Below, piece after piece: positions 24,707-34,239 of a DNA stretch of 64,000 nucleotides. The first letter of the stretch is position 1; every line of letters starts with the position of its first letter. This DNA comes from Candidatus Hydrogenedentota bacterium (GTDB lineage Bacteria > Hydrogenedentota > Hydrogenedentia > Hydrogenedentales > CAITNO01). Made by a program: the position numbers and the translations under genes. The stretch is taken from NCBI GenBank assembly GCA_903893795.1, contig CAITNO010000034.1, positions 31,997 to 95,996 on the forward strand, read 5' to 3'. Under the pieces are notes generated by a model, which made no database searches, had not been told where the DNA came from, and saw only the letters and a list, made by a program, of their open reading frames with translations.

Positions 24707-25804
24707 TCAGACCACGCCCTCGCGCAGGTCCGTCGGCATCGGCTCCGGGCGTTCGCAGGTGCTTTCCAGTGCCACCCGCGCGGCGGCATCCGAGGCGTCG
24801 TGAAACGCGTGCATCACATCCAGCGCATGATAGGCCAGTGTGCCGTTGGCGCGGTGCGGCCTGTTCCCGCGTATGGCCACGGCCATGTCGGCCAGGCCAA
24901 GACCGCGCGACTGTTCCGCATAGATGTGCGTGAGCGGCACGTCCTGCCAGTCACTGTAACCGGCGCGAAACACACGCACCGGGCCGCCGAAACTGTTCGG
25001 GTCGGGCACGCTCAGCGAGCCCTGCGTGCCGTGGATTTCGATGCAGGGGCAGGTGCCGCGCCACACATCAAAACTCGTCACCATCGTGCCGATGGCGCCG
25101 CCGGCGAAATCCATAATCCCGGCCACATGTGTGGGCACCTCGACAGCGACATGGCTGCCGCGTTTTTTCTCGCTGGTGATAACCCGCTCTGCAAAGGTGA
25201 CCCGCGTGCGGCTGCTCACGCCCGCCACCGGTCCCATGAGGGTGATGAGCGCGTGCAGGTAATAGGGGCCCATGTCGAACATGGGTCCGCCGCCCGCCTC
25301 GTAGTAAAACTCAGGGTCGGGATGCCAGGATTCATGGCCGTGGCACTGCATGAAGGCCGTGGCCGAAACCGGTGCGCCGATCCAGCCGTCATCGATCAGT
25401 TTGCGGCAGGTTTGAATGCCTGCGCCCAGCACCGTGTCGGGCGCGCAGCCGATGCGCAGCCCTTTTTCCCCGGCAAGACGCAGCAATTCCAAACCCTGCG
25501 CGCGGGTGAGCGTGAGTGGCTTTTCATTGTAGACATGCTTGCCGGCCTCCAGCACGCGCAATGCGACCTCGTGATGGGCCTTGGGCACGGTGATGTTGAG
25601 CGCCGCTTCAATGGAATTATCGGCCAGCAGTTCATCCACCGTGCAGGCCTTTGGCACGCCATGCTGCTTTGCCTTTGCCCCGGCGCGTTCCATGTCCAGG
25701 TCGGCGCAGGCAGCAATCTCAATCGCGTCAAAGCGTTTTCCCGCGGCGAAGTAAAGGTCCGAAATGTTGCCGCAGCCAATCACGCCAATCTTCATCGCTT
25801 TCAT
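24707..25804 (-). CDS. Gfo/Idh/MocA-family NAD(P)-dependent oxidoreductase
   Basis: The 365-residue protein begins MKAMKIGVIGCGNISDLYF with the Rossmann GxGxxS-type loop. The conserved EKP motif is in HVYNEKPLTLT (about 93-100), which supplies the catalytic Lys. The C-terminal alpha/beta domain contains FYYEAGGGPMFDMGPYYLH (GGGxxxDxGxH-like) and GTMVTSFD. Family members oxidise or reduce sugars and inositols at a hydroxyl group. The start at 25804 follows an AGGAT element; ATG codons at 25813 and 25795 are alternatives. It is 32 bp after the ThuA-like gene, so they form an operon for sugar degradation. Confidence 0.92.
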   Translation of the reverse strand: MKAMKIGVIGCGNISDLYFAAGKRFDAIEIAACADLDMERAGAKAKQHGVPKACTVDELLADNSIEAALNITVPKAHHEVALRVLEAGKHVYNEKPLTLTRAQGLELLRLAGEKGLRIGCAPDTVLGAGIQTCRKLIDDGWIGAPVSATAFMQCHGHESWHPDPEFYYEAGGGPMFDMGPYYLHALITLMGPVAGVSSRTRVTFAERVITSEKKRGSHVAVEVPTHVAGIMDFAGGAIGTMVTSFDVWRGTCPCIEIHGTQGSLSVPDPNSFGGPVRVFRAGYSDWQDVPLTHIYAEQSRGLGLADMAVAIRGNRPHRANGTLAYHALDVMHAFHDASDAAARVALESTCERPEPMPTDLREGVV

Positions 25805-25836
25805 CACATCCATCCTTCCCCTGTTCGCGTCGTTGT

Positions 25837-26481
25837 TTAGCGGCTCGCCCAAAGCAGGCCGCGCTGCATGATTTCGCGGCATTCGGGCACGTCGAAGTCG
25901 GCGGGAACATGCCCCAGGGCGGAGTAGAAGACCCGGCCTGCGCCGTAATTGCGCTTCCAAACCACGGGCATGACGCATCCGTCAATCCATGCGGCGTGCT
26001 CCCCGGTGAACGTGGTCGTGGCAAGCACCTCGTTCGACGGGTCCACGTGCATGTAGTAGCACTCAGAGCGGATTTGGAAATCGGCAATGCCCGCCACAAG
26101 CGGATCGTCGGGGCACGTGATATTCACCGTGTATTCGATGATGCCGCCGGGATGATCAACAAACTGTCCGCCGGTCATGAACTGGTAGTTGGTGTTGTTG
26201 CGAAAGGCGTCGCACAGGCCGCCGTGCCAGCCCGCAATACCGGACCCGGCGCGCACTGCCGCGCACAGTCCCTGCTCCTGTTCGGCGCTGAGCACGCCCA
26301 TGGTCCAGCAGGGCACAATGAGGTCGGCTTCGGCCAGGGCCGCCGCATCACCAAAGACCTCCATGCTGTCCCGCACATCGACCTCGTAACCGGCCCCGCG
26401 CAGAAATGGAACAAAGCGTTCCACGCACTGCTGCGGCTCGTGTCCGTCCCACCCGCCCCAGACCATCAATGCCCTTTTCAT
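25837..26481 (-). CDS. ThuA-like (trehalose-utilisation type) protein
   Basis: The 214-residue protein has the ThuA fold of glutamine-amidotransferase-like Rossmann proteins: [15 protein letters not shown], a central [24 protein letters not shown] and [19 protein letters not shown]. The Trp-His and the final GRVFYxxLGH block are diagnostic. ThuA-type proteins take part in catabolism of 3-keto-disaccharides; the exact reaction varies. The start at 26481 is preceded by GGGAGA. It is the first gene of an operon with the Gfo/Idh/MocA enzyme, matching the usual pairing of an oxidoreductase with a ThuA-like protein. Confidence 0.9.
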   Translation of the reverse strand: MKRALMVWGGWDGHEPQQCVERFVPFLRGAGYEVDVRDSMEVFGDAAALAEADLIVPCWTMGVLSAEQEQGLCAAVRAGSGIAGWHGGLCDAFRNNTNYQFMTGGQFVDHPGGIIEYTVNITCPDDPLVAGIADFQIRSECYYMHVDPSNEVLATTTFTGEHAAWIDGCVMPVVWKRNYGAGRVFYSALGHVPADFDVPECREIMQRGLLWASR

Positions 26482-26518
26482 TTGCATCTCCCGGCGCCAA
26501 GACCGGCGCAAAAATAAG

Positions 26519-26543
26519 AGGCGGCATCCCTGCCGCGTTTTTC
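26519..26543. terminator. bidirectional terminator hairpin
   Basis: GCGGCA (26521-26526) and TGCCGC (26531-26536) pair around TCCC. GTTTTTC follows on the plus strand; on the minus strand, CTCTTATTTTT follows. On the minus strand it lies between the methyltransferase and ThuA-like genes and should separate their transcripts. Confidence 0.7.
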
Positions 26544-26616
26544 GCCTGTTTGCAGGACAAAAGAGGAAAAGAGGCTGGAAGCCTCTTCTACGCCGCGGAA
26601 TGCACCCACAGAGGGC

Positions 26617-27201
26617 TCACTTCGGCTTTGTGGCCATATACAAAAAGCATGGCGGCAGATTCTTCCAGACGGGACCCACGCGGCGAATGCGCCCGAACCG
26701 GGATGGCATTTTGCCGGAGAAGAACCGGCGCCCCGACGGGATCATCGGGCTGATTGCATAGGCGAAGGTGACAAAGCGTCCGCCAGGCGCCAAAACGTCA
26801 AAGGTGGCCTCCAGCAGGCGATCCTGCAATTTCTCGTCAAAGCGCGCCCAGGGCAGCCCCGACACGATGGCGTCACAGTTCTCATACCCCGCCTCGCGCA
26901 GGTAGGCAATCGCATTCTCCGCGCTGTCCTGCACCACATTGGCTTCGGGGCAGCGCTTTTTCGTCGCCTCGACCAGCGAGGGAAGCACTTCAAGGGCCAC
27001 GAAAAAAGATTCGGGTGTTTTCTTCCGCAGAATCGCCTCGGTAAACACGCCTTCACCGGGCCCGTATTCGACGATCGATTTGGCGCTGCCCAGGTCAGCC
27101 AGGTCGGTGATGGCATCGGCCAGCGCGCGACTGCTCGGGCCGAAGGCCCCTGTGGTCTTGTTGTCCCGGATCGCTTCCTTCATAAAGGTAAGCCACGACA
27201 T
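26617..27201 (-). CDS. SAM-dependent methyltransferase (PmtA/rRNA-dimethylase-like fold)
   Basis: The 194-residue protein has the class I SAM-binding motif IVEYGPGEGVFTEAIL (about 46-61), an acidic loop (VALEVLPSLV), motif IV GLPWARF and a C-terminal FVTFAYAISPMIP. Motif order and the TGAFGPSSRALA start resemble phospholipid N-methyltransferases and small membrane-associated KsgA-like enzymes. The predicted substrate is a phospholipid head group, but rRNA or a small molecule cannot be excluded. The start at 27201 follows AGGAGAA. The gene is 34 bp downstream of the GH4 gene, and a terminator lies after it. Confidence 0.78.
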   Translation of the reverse strand: MSWLTFMKEAIRDNKTTGAFGPSSRALADAITDLADLGSAKSIVEYGPGEGVFTEAILRKKTPESFFVALEVLPSLVEATKKRCPEANVVQDSAENAIAYLREAGYENCDAIVSGLPWARFDEKLQDRLLEATFDVLAPGGRFVTFAYAISPMIPSGRRFFSGKMPSRFGRIRRVGPVWKNLPPCFLYMATKPK

Positions 27202-27235
27202 GTTTGCATTCTCCTGCGCGGCGCGCCGCGGGCGG

Positions 27236-28537
27236 TTACTTGTATTCGGGCAGCCAGCCGTGGTGCGCTTCGATAAGGTCGTCGCACAAGCCAACGATTT
27301 CATCAATGGTCAATTCGGCGGCGGTGTGCGGGTCGAGCATGGCTGCCTGGTAAATGTGGTCTCTGCGGCCCGTCAGCGCGGCTTCAATCACCAGTTCCTG
27401 CACGTTGATGTTGGTCCGGTTCAGCGCGGCACATTGCGTCGGCAGGTCGCCGACATGGGTCGGTGTCACGCCGTTTCGGTCGGCCACACAGTTCACCTCC
27501 ACGCATGCACGGGGCGGCAGGTTGGTGATCAGGCCTGTGTTCAGCACGTTGCCGCCAAACGTGTACGGCCCGCCCGTCTCCACGGCGTCGATAATGTGCG
27601 ACGCATACTCGCCCGTGCGCGCATGGCTTAACGGACTGTCACCGGTCATTTCTGCCCGCATCCCGGCCCATCCCTTAATCTGCTCCTCGCAACGACGGGG
27701 ATATTCATCCAGCGGAATGTGAAACTGCTCAATCAGCTCCGGTGCCCGTTCCTTGATAAACCACGGAACATACTCCGAACTGTGTTCGCTTGATTCGGTG
27801 ACGTAATAGCCAAAACGCTTCATAATCTCAAAACGCACCGTGTCCCGATGGATGTATTCGGGCAGTTGGGCGCGCCTTTTGATCTCAGGATATAGATCCT
27901 CGCCCTTTCGTGAAAGTTCCAGCAGCCAGCCTTGGTGGTTGATGCCCGCTATCTTCCAGCGCAACTGGTCCGCCGGGAGGTCCAACTCGGCGCAGAGGTA
28001 GGGAGCGCAGGTCTGCACGCTGTGGCACAGCCCCACGGTGCGCACGCCCGTGGCCTTGAGCACCGCGCCCGTAAGCATAGCCATCGGGTTGGTATAGTTC
28101 AGCAGCAGAACCCCCGGCGCGACCGTCTCCAGGATACGACAGTAATCAAACAATATGGGAATGGTGCGCAAAGCACGAAAAATGCCGCCAATGCCCAGCG
28201 TGTCGCCAATGGTCTGCCGAAGCCCGTAATTTTTCGGGATTTCGAAATCCGTCACCGTACAGGGACGGTAACCGCCGACCTGGATCGCGTTCACCGCATA
28301 GTCCGCGCCGGAAAAGGCCTTTTTCGCATCCTCAGCCAGAAAAGTCTCCACCGTCATGCCCGCCCCGAGCGTCCGGTTCAGGTTGTTGACCATTGCCTCC
28401 GAGTCGCCCAAACGGACCGGGTCCACATCGACCAGGGCAATATGCGAACCGCGCAGCGACGCAACGTGCATGCAGTCGCCCAGCACGTTTTTCGCGAAAA
28501 CGGTGCTACCCGCGCCGATAAAGCAGATTTTTGCCAT
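27236..28537 (-). CDS. GH4 family glycosidase (alpha-galactosidase/alpha-glucosidase type)
   Basis: The 433-residue protein is a NAD- and Mn-dependent GH4 enzyme. The dinucleotide loop is FIGAGSTVFAKNV at the N-terminus. The metal and redox sites appear as GLCHSVQT (Cys), AGINHQGWLLEL (His) and NYTNPMAMLT. GH4 enzymes cleave glycosides by oxidation at C3 followed by beta-elimination, which needs no classic acid/base pair. The closest motif layout is MelA/AglA. Next to the ThuA-like/Gfo pair, it extends the theme of 3-keto-sugar chemistry. The start at 28537 (MAKICFIGAG) is the natural Rossmann start. Confidence 0.93.
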   Translation of the reverse strand: MAKICFIGAGSTVFAKNVLGDCMHVASLRGSHIALVDVDPVRLGDSEAMVNNLNRTLGAGMTVETFLAEDAKKAFSGADYAVNAIQVGGYRPCTVTDFEIPKNYGLRQTIGDTLGIGGIFRALRTIPILFDYCRILETVAPGVLLLNYTNPMAMLTGAVLKATGVRTVGLCHSVQTCAPYLCAELDLPADQLRWKIAGINHQGWLLELSRKGEDLYPEIKRRAQLPEYIHRDTVRFEIMKRFGYYVTESSEHSSEYVPWFIKERAPELIEQFHIPLDEYPRRCEEQIKGWAGMRAEMTGDSPLSHARTGEYASHIIDAVETGGPYTFGGNVLNTGLITNLPPRACVEVNCVADRNGVTPTHVGDLPTQCAALNRTNINVQELVIEAALTGRRDHIYQAAMLDPHTAAELTIDEIVGLCDDLIEAHHGWLPEYK

Positions 28538-28688
28538 GGAACGAGGTCCCTTGCCGGATGCGCGGCCGGAATGGCCACGGCAGGATGATAGGACGCGACG
28601 CGCCCACGATGCAACCGGACGCCCGATCGCGGAATCCGGTATCCCTTAACTGCTGCGCATGGCCACCGCAATCAAAAAATGGGACCGG

Positions 28689-29030
28689 TCAGATGTCTTC
28701 GGTCGGGTTGGGTGAGAAGTCCGCCCGTTTGTCTTTCACGTACCGGAATTCTTCAGCGGTGTCGAGTGGTTCGCCGCTTTCTTCGATGGCGGGCCATTCC
28801 TTTGCAAAGCGCGTGTTCAGTTCGATGTAATCCTGCCACTTTGCAGGCACCTCATCCTCGGAATAGATGGCATGCACCGGGCATTCGTTGACACACACAC
28901 CGCAGTCGATGCACTCGTCCGGGTCAATGACCAGCATCGTTTCACCCGCGTGAAAGCAGGTGACCGGACAGACCCCGGCACATTCGGTGTACCGGCACTT
29001 GATGCAGGGCTCGCAGACAATAAACGCCAT
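28689..29030 (-). CDS. fdxA: 7Fe-8S ferredoxin, FdxA type
   Basis: The 113-residue protein has two iron-sulphur motifs: CxxCxxxxCxxxCP within EPCIKCRYTECAGVCPVTCF and CIDCGVCVNECP. The insertion in the first motif is that of 7Fe ferredoxins ([3Fe-4S] plus [4Fe-4S]). A long charged C-terminus ending in TEDI follows, as in Azotobacter FdI-like proteins. It is a soluble electron carrier. The start at 29030 is preceded by GGAGAA; residues upstream in frame are not conserved. No redox partner gene is adjacent. Confidence 0.92.
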   Translation of the reverse strand: MAFIVCEPCIKCRYTECAGVCPVTCFHAGETMLVIDPDECIDCGVCVNECPVHAIYSEDEVPAKWQDYIELNTRFAKEWPAIEESGEPLDTAEEFRYVKDKRADFSPNPTEDI

Positions 29031-29117
29031 GAACGGGGATTCTCCTTTGGGTGCGGTTGCGGGGATTGTACGGGATGGCGGAAAAGCGCGCAATGTTTCA
29101 CGCTGCGGTCGGCACCC

Positions 29118-30581
29118 CTATTGCGCCGGGGCATCCATGGCGCAGCGCAGTCCGTAATCCTTGCGCACGGCGTCCATCCGGTCAAAATGCCGCGCGGCGC
29201 AGCGCGCCTCGAATTTGCCCGTCATAAAGGAACCGCCCCGCAGCACCCGAAAGACCTGCCCGTAGTCCTTGGTGACCACCGGATTGCCCGGATAGGCCTC
29301 ATACCAGTCCTGCACCCATTCATAGGCATTTCCCGCCATGTCCACACATTTGCTTGGCGATGCCCCGTTGAACAGCAGCCCTACGCGCACAGTGCGGTTT
29401 GCTCCGTGGTCAACCGTGTTGGCGCGGTCAGGCGCCCAATCGGAGCCCCAGGGATATTCGCGGTTGTCCGTACCGCGCGCCGCCCGCTCCCATTCCACCT
29501 CCGTGGGCAGACGCTTTCCTATCGTTTGGGCATATTTCACGGCCTCGGTCCACGTCACGCCGACAGCGGGAAAGCTCCCCTCGCCTTCATCAAATTCATG
29601 ATTGGGAAAAACCTTCTTAAACTCCTCGTTGGTCACCTCGAATTTGTCGATGTAGAACGGTTTCAAACTGATGGTTCGCCGCGGCCGTTCATCGGGGGCG
29701 CGGTCATCATTGCCCATGGCAAAATCGCCACCAGGCACCAGAACCATGCCCTGGGGAACTATGCCCGGCTCCATCTTGAGTTGAACGGTTTCTGTTTCGT
29801 TGACCTCAAGGTGAACTATCTGTTCCTGCTCGATAAAGTCCGGCGCATGCACGGTTACCAGATAGTCGCCCGGATTCAGCTTGAATTTTGCCGGGGTAAG
29901 CTGGGTCTGAGGCAGATTATTAAGCCATATCTGCGCCCCCGTGGGCCGTGAGAATACGGCCAATTCGGACTCCATGGGTTTGAATTCGTGCCGGAACTCA
30001 TGCTTGAAGTTGTCTTCGGCCACAAATGAATTGGATATGGGGTAGTGGCGGTCTAGGCGCAATTCATAGGAATGCTCGCCAAGCCGCATTGTGCGGTTCA
30101 ACAAGGGTGTCGTGCCCACTTTTTCCCCGTCAAGATAAACCTCCGCCCCCGAAGGCTTGGACTCAATGCTCAGATAGCCGACCAGCGGCTCCATGTCAAT
30201 GACAAAATGCTCCCGCGGCTCCCCCATCACGACGATGCTCTTTATTTTGCGCTTGTACCCGTCACGCTTGAGGATCACCTCATGGGGACCGGGTTCCAAT
30301 CCTGTCACCGTCACCGGTGTCGGCCCCCGGTCCAGCCCTGCCACCAAGACCAGGGCCCCTTCTTCCGGAGCGCTTTCGATCACCACTTTATTCAGCCGCT
30401 TGGGCTCCTCCCTGGGGCGACAACTGACATACACCACAGACAGCAACAAAACCACCAGAACTACCGCAACAATCCATACCAATCCACCCATATTGTTATT
30501 CTTGGCTGGTTTGGTACGGGGACGATGGTGATGGTGGTGATGGCGTCGCGGCTGTTCTTGGCTGTTGTTCGGCTGCTCCAT
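29118..30581 (-). CDS. membrane-anchored PEGA-repeat protein with FGE-sulfatase domain
   Basis: The 487-residue protein has a basic N-terminus with a natural run of six His (14-19), one membrane helix (about 32-53) and a periplasmic part. Residues about 66-290 hold three PEGA units (GYLSIESKPSGAEVYLDGEKV is the clearest). Residues about 297-485 are a formylglycine-generating-enzyme/SUMF1-like fold: MVLVPGGDFAMG, DKFEVTNEEF, RLPTEVEWERAARG, DMAGNAYEWVQDWY and RVLRGGSFMTG. Many such proteins are not true FGEs but bind ligands or modify other substrates. One Cys remains near the C-terminus (EARCAARHF). PEGA repeats suggest an envelope-attached sensor or scaffold. No sulfatase gene is close by. 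Confidence 0.88.
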   Translation of the reverse strand: MEQPNNSQEQPRRHHHHHHRPRTKPAKNNNMGGLVWIVAVVLVVLLLSVVYVSCRPREEPKRLNKVVIESAPEEGALVLVAGLDRGPTPVTVTGLEPGPHEVILKRDGYKRKIKSIVVMGEPREHFVIDMEPLVGYLSIESKPSGAEVYLDGEKVGTTPLLNRTMRLGEHSYELRLDRHYPISNSFVAEDNFKHEFRHEFKPMESELAVFSRPTGAQIWLNNLPQTQLTPAKFKLNPGDYLVTVHAPDFIEQEQIVHLEVNETETVQLKMEPGIVPQGMVLVPGGDFAMGNDDRAPDERPRRTISLKPFYIDKFEVTNEEFKKVFPNHEFDEGEGSFPAVGVTWTEAVKYAQTIGKRLPTEVEWERAARGTDNREYPWGSDWAPDRANTVDHGANRTVRVGLLFNGASPSKCVDMAGNAYEWVQDWYEAYPGNPVVTKDYGQVFRVLRGGSFMTGKFEARCAARHFDRMDAVRKDYGLRCAMDAPAQ

Positions 30582-30723
30582 CGCTTAAAAATCCTATAAA
30601 CCTTTGTAATTAATGGACATATGAAGCAACGATATTATTCCCCCGTCTTGAAAATGTATGGATTATGCGCCTTTGGGCGCTCACCCCCACATAGCCGAGT
30701 CCGAGGCGGACGGACAGAAATGG

Positions 30724-33700
30724 TTAAGGAAGACGAACGGACACCCCGACAACTTTCTCCAGCAACCGGCCCCCCGCCACATTTCTTACGAAGGCCTGGG
30801 GTGTGGGAAAGTCAATGGCGCTCCCCGCCACACCGGGACAAGTCCACACAATTTCCGCAAGCGTCACAGCGCCCGTGCCCGAAGCCCGCAGTTCGCCCAT
30901 GATACTTATGCCCCCATCGGCATTGGTGGAGACGCGCAGCAGTGGATTTCCCGAGGCAGACCCCTGCCATGAAAAGCCCGGTATTGAAGGAAGACCGAGC
31001 GAAACAGTCACAACGACAATGGTATTGGGAGCGGAAACAGCGAGGCTCACGCGCAAGCGACCATGAACGGTCTTTTCGGGCGACAACTCTGTATCCACCG
31101 GCACCAGCACGACTTCCGCCCGGTCCCGCTCCGCATACTGGTAAGCGCCGGGCAGTTCGGCGCGCAGTCCCCGGCCGGGCAGGATGACCGACACGGAAAC
31201 CGCGCCCTTGCCGTCCCCCGCCATTTCGGGAACGCGCACCAGAGCATGACTGCCATCCCCCGGCGCGACACATTCCGCAGGCTGGCCGCCGAAGCGGTAT
31301 TCCGCGCCGGGCAACAGTCCGGCGCCGCGCACCAATACAATACTCCCGCCCTCGGCCGGGCCGGTGTAGGGAATGACGCCCGCGATGCGGGGCGCGTCAA
31401 ACACCGGTGCCGGACTGGGATCGGCGCCGTCCCAGATACCGTCGCCGTCCGTGTCGGGATTGCGGGGATCGGTTTCGCCGGGGTCCACCATGCCGTTGCG
31501 GTTCCAGTCTTCCAGTCCGTCCGGAATGCCGTCACCGTCCGTGTCGGCCCGCAGCCAGTCGGTTTCTCCGGGGTCGCGCGCCCCGTTGCCGTTGACATCC
31601 TCAATGTCATCGGTGAGTCCGTCGCGGTCCATGTCCTGGGCGCTAACCCCCGCGCCCGCAAGCCAGGCGAAGAGGTCTCGGGCAAAGGTCTCGGACAAAG
31701 CGCCCGACGATGCGGCCCGCAGCGGCGCATCGGACGCCAGCAAGGCCACCCGCCCATAGCCAAAGGAGCGGCCCAGGAACAGTGCTGGCGTCTCCGGCGG
31801 CGTTTCGGGCACGCGGAGCACCTTCAAGACATGGGGGGCAAAGGCGTCCTTCGCCGTGCCCACAGCCTCGCAAAAGCCATAGGCGGCGGGCATGGGAATG
31901 TGGGGCCAACTGCCCAACGGCTCTACCGCCGGATTCGGGGAAGCGGCGACGGAAGCAGGCGGCGGTTCGCCCGCGGTGATCACGCCGAAAGGCGCCACCC
32001 ATGGGCCGAGGGTTTCCGCCTGTCCCTTATCCCCACCGCCCACGATCAGGAGTCCGCCGCCATCGGCCACGTAATCCACCAGGGCCTGGCGCGGAACCAC
32101 CCCCCGCACCGCGGCACCGGCCTGTAGCACAATCACGGCGTAGGGGTTGAGGGGGGAAGTGACGGGATCTGAAGATTCCGCATGGGAGAAATGCTGCGGC
32201 GCAGCGGCAAGCTGACAGGCGAGTCCGGCGATACCGCGCGGGTCCGAGGCGTCGCGCATCTGCGTGGCCGCTTCCGGCCAGAGCCACAGAATGGTGCGCG
32301 CCGAGGCGGGCGCGGGCTCCACGCGAACCAGCACTTTGGCAGGACTGTCAATGGCCGGAACCGGTGGGGACCCGCCCTCCATGGTCACCGTAAGCACGCC
32401 TTCCGCAAAGGTGTGCGGAAGATAGCGCGCCGGGTCCACACCCATGTAAACCGTCCCCGAACCGTGGCCAACAAGCGGGTGAATGACGAGCCAGGGCATT
32501 TGCGCGGCGTCATAGGTCACGCGCCAGGGCCCAGGTGCCCCGCCACAGTCCACATTCAACTCCCGCAGTTCCCGTCCGGCGGCCTCGCCGCGAAGCACCA
32601 CCGCGGACGGAACAAGGACTCTGTTGGCCGGAGCCTGCTGGCCCGCCATTTCAATCGGCGGCGCTTTCCCCGCCGCAATGGGCAGTATGGCGCTGACATG
32701 CCCCGTCTGCAATTGCATCATGCACTTCGATGCACCAGTGCCGCCATCGGCCAGATGAATGCGCCCCGCCTCACCCACGAGCAGATTGCCGCCTGACCAG
32801 CACAGTTCCCGGATCGGATTCTCATACTCCTGCCGAAGCTCTCCCCGCTGTCCCTTGGGCCAGATTTCCAGCCGGGTTCCCAGCGAGGCCGCCACCATTC
32901 CCGTGGCCGGCTCGGGAACGAGCAGAAAACCCTCCATCGCCCCGACCAGCGGATACTCGGCCTCCGAAGTGACCGTGCCTGATGCTGGGTCAATTTGAAT
33001 TCTGGTGGCATAGGCAAAGTCGGTGCCCGGTGCATCCGCGGCAACCCACAGATGCCCGTCGTCAACCGCGCAGATTCGTCTGGCCATGCCGCGCGCAGAG
33101 AGGGGGCCGCCCACGAGGGTCAACTTGTTTGAGTCGATGACATACACTTGGGTGACCGGCTCAGTGGAAGCGCCGCTGAGCGGCCGGCCGGAAAAGGCCA
33201 CAACGCAAAGGTCCGTCCCCGGAAGGCGGGTCAAGGTGCGGGCATCGGTGCATGCCAAATTCCACCCCGCCAGTTTGTCGGCGGGAAGGCGCAGGGTTTG
33301 GGCCGAACCGAGGCTGCATTTCACCAGCACCGGCGCAGTGCCGGGCTGGCCCGCGCACAACACCAATGCCGACGTGACCGAAGGCATCCACACCCCGGTC
33401 ACCGGAGTGCCCGGTAGGGGCCATTCGGCGATCGTCGTGGCGGCGACATCGGCGTTTCCGCCAAGAATGCGCGCACGCCCCACTTGGGGGACTGCATCCG
33501 ACTCTCCTGCCCGCCGACCCAGCACGAGCAGACCGGGTGAAGCGGATCCGGACGAAAGGTCCGCCAACCATTCCCGCCAGCCTGCCTCGGCTTCGTGGAA
33601 GCGTTTCTCACTGGCGAGAAAGGGCCAAGGGCGCACCAACGAAATGCTGGTTTCGGGATAACCCGGGTCGGGATGCAACGAGGGTTCCGAAGGTCCTGTG

Positions 33701-33975
33701 GCAACGGCAATATAGCCGTCAGGCATACCAGCCTCGTCGGCAAATACTCCCGGCACAGGCGTTCCCAGGAGATTTGAACCGGGCAGGGGCGCACCGCCGG
33801 GCAACAGTTCCCCCGACTCCAAATCCACCGCCTGGGCATAGATCCGCGCCGACTGGCGCGTTGCGGAAAGGCTGGAAGTGACCACCACCGCGCGCTGGGC
33901 CTGTACTGTGACTGCGAACAGCAGAACCAAGAGGAATGCAATACCAAAAGCACTCCTACGGGGTGTGTCCGTCAC
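30724..33975 (-). CDS. giant secreted beta-rich protein with thrombospondin type-3 repeats
   Basis: The protein is about 1083 residues if started at GTG 33975, just before the signal peptide RRSAFGIAFLLVLLFAVTVQA. The open frame runs further upstream, but that part encodes a palindromic repeat, so a later start is preferred. A poor ribosome-binding site leaves the start uncertain. The N-terminal half resembles a beta-propeller or quinoprotein-like fold. About 750-880 holds calcium-binding thrombospondin type-3 units (DMDRDGLTDDIEDVNGNG, RADTDGDGIPDG, PDTDGDGIWDG). A following segment looks like an IPT/TIG domain (IPYTGPAEGGSIVLVRG), then a beta-sandwich. It is probably a surface or secreted protein. 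No catalytic motif was found. Confidence 0.8.
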   Translation of the reverse strand: MTDTPRRSAFGIAFLLVLLFAVTVQAQRAVVVTSSLSATRQSARIYAQAVDLESGELLPGGAPLPGSNLLGTPVPGVFADEAGMPDGYIAVATGPSEPSLHPDPGYPETSISLVRPWPFLASEKRFHEAEAGWREWLADLSSGSASPGLLVLGRRAGESDAVPQVGRARILGGNADVAATTIAEWPLPGTPVTGVWMPSVTSALVLCAGQPGTAPVLVKCSLGSAQTLRLPADKLAGWNLACTDARTLTRLPGTDLCVVAFSGRPLSGASTEPVTQVYVIDSNKLTLVGGPLSARGMARRICAVDDGHLWVAADAPGTDFAYATRIQIDPASGTVTSEAEYPLVGAMEGFLLVPEPATGMVAASLGTRLEIWPKGQRGELRQEYENPIRELCWSGGNLLVGEAGRIHLADGGTGASKCMMQLQTGHVSAILPIAAGKAPPIEMAGQQAPANRVLVPSAVVLRGEAAGRELRELNVDCGGAPGPWRVTYDAAQMPWLVIHPLVGHGSGTVYMGVDPARYLPHTFAEGVLTVTMEGGSPPVPAIDSPAKVLVRVEPAPASARTILWLWPEAATQMRDASDPRGIAGLACQLAAAPQHFSHAESSDPVTSPLNPYAVIVLQAGAAVRGVVPRQALVDYVADGGGLLIVGGGDKGQAETLGPWVAPFGVITAGEPPPASVAASPNPAVEPLGSWPHIPMPAAYGFCEAVGTAKDAFAPHVLKVLRVPETPPETPALFLGRSFGYGRVALLASDAPLRAASSGALSETFARDLFAWLAGAGVSAQDMDRDGLTDDIEDVNGNGARDPGETDWLRADTDGDGIPDGLEDWNRNGMVDPGETDPRNPDTDGDGIWDGADPSPAPVFDAPRIAGVIPYTGPAEGGSIVLVRGAGLLPGAEYRFGGQPAECVAPGDGSHALVRVPEMAGDGKGAVSVSVILPGRGLRAELPGAYQYAERDRAEVVLVPVDTELSPEKTVHGRLRVSLAVSAPNTIVVVTVSLGLPSIPGFSWQGSASGNPLLRVSTNADGGISIMGELRASGTGAVTLAEIVWTCPGVAGSAIDFPTPQAFVRNVAGGRLLEKVVGVSVRLP

Positions 33976-34047
33976 TCCCGCGAACGTGGGAACATCCCCG
34001 CCTGCTTCGGAATACAGGTTCCACACCCCGGTCGAGTCTCCGACATC

Positions 34048-34079
34048 ACATCCCCCTAAATCCCCCTTCAAAGGGGGAC
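34048..34079. repeat. palindromic repeat, family 2 (GTCCCCC), variant B
   Basis: On the minus strand the unit is GTCCCCCTTTGAAGGGGG, then ATTTA, then GGGGGATGT. The first 18 bases form their own palindrome. Similar copies occur at 40810, 40870 and 49940. This copy sits about 73 bp upstream of the likely start of the giant secreted protein gene. Confidence 0.85.
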
Positions 34080-34239
34080 TTAAGCAGTGCGAGGCACTTG
34101 TCCCGACCAGGAGGCATTCTATTCTCTTGTGATTCACGCCCTTCATTGGGACAAAGTCTACGCAACAAATGCTTGCCGCGCAAGGCCAAAGTCGCCTATC
34201 CTTATGGTAGAGTTCGTTAATACGAAAGAAAAGCATGCC

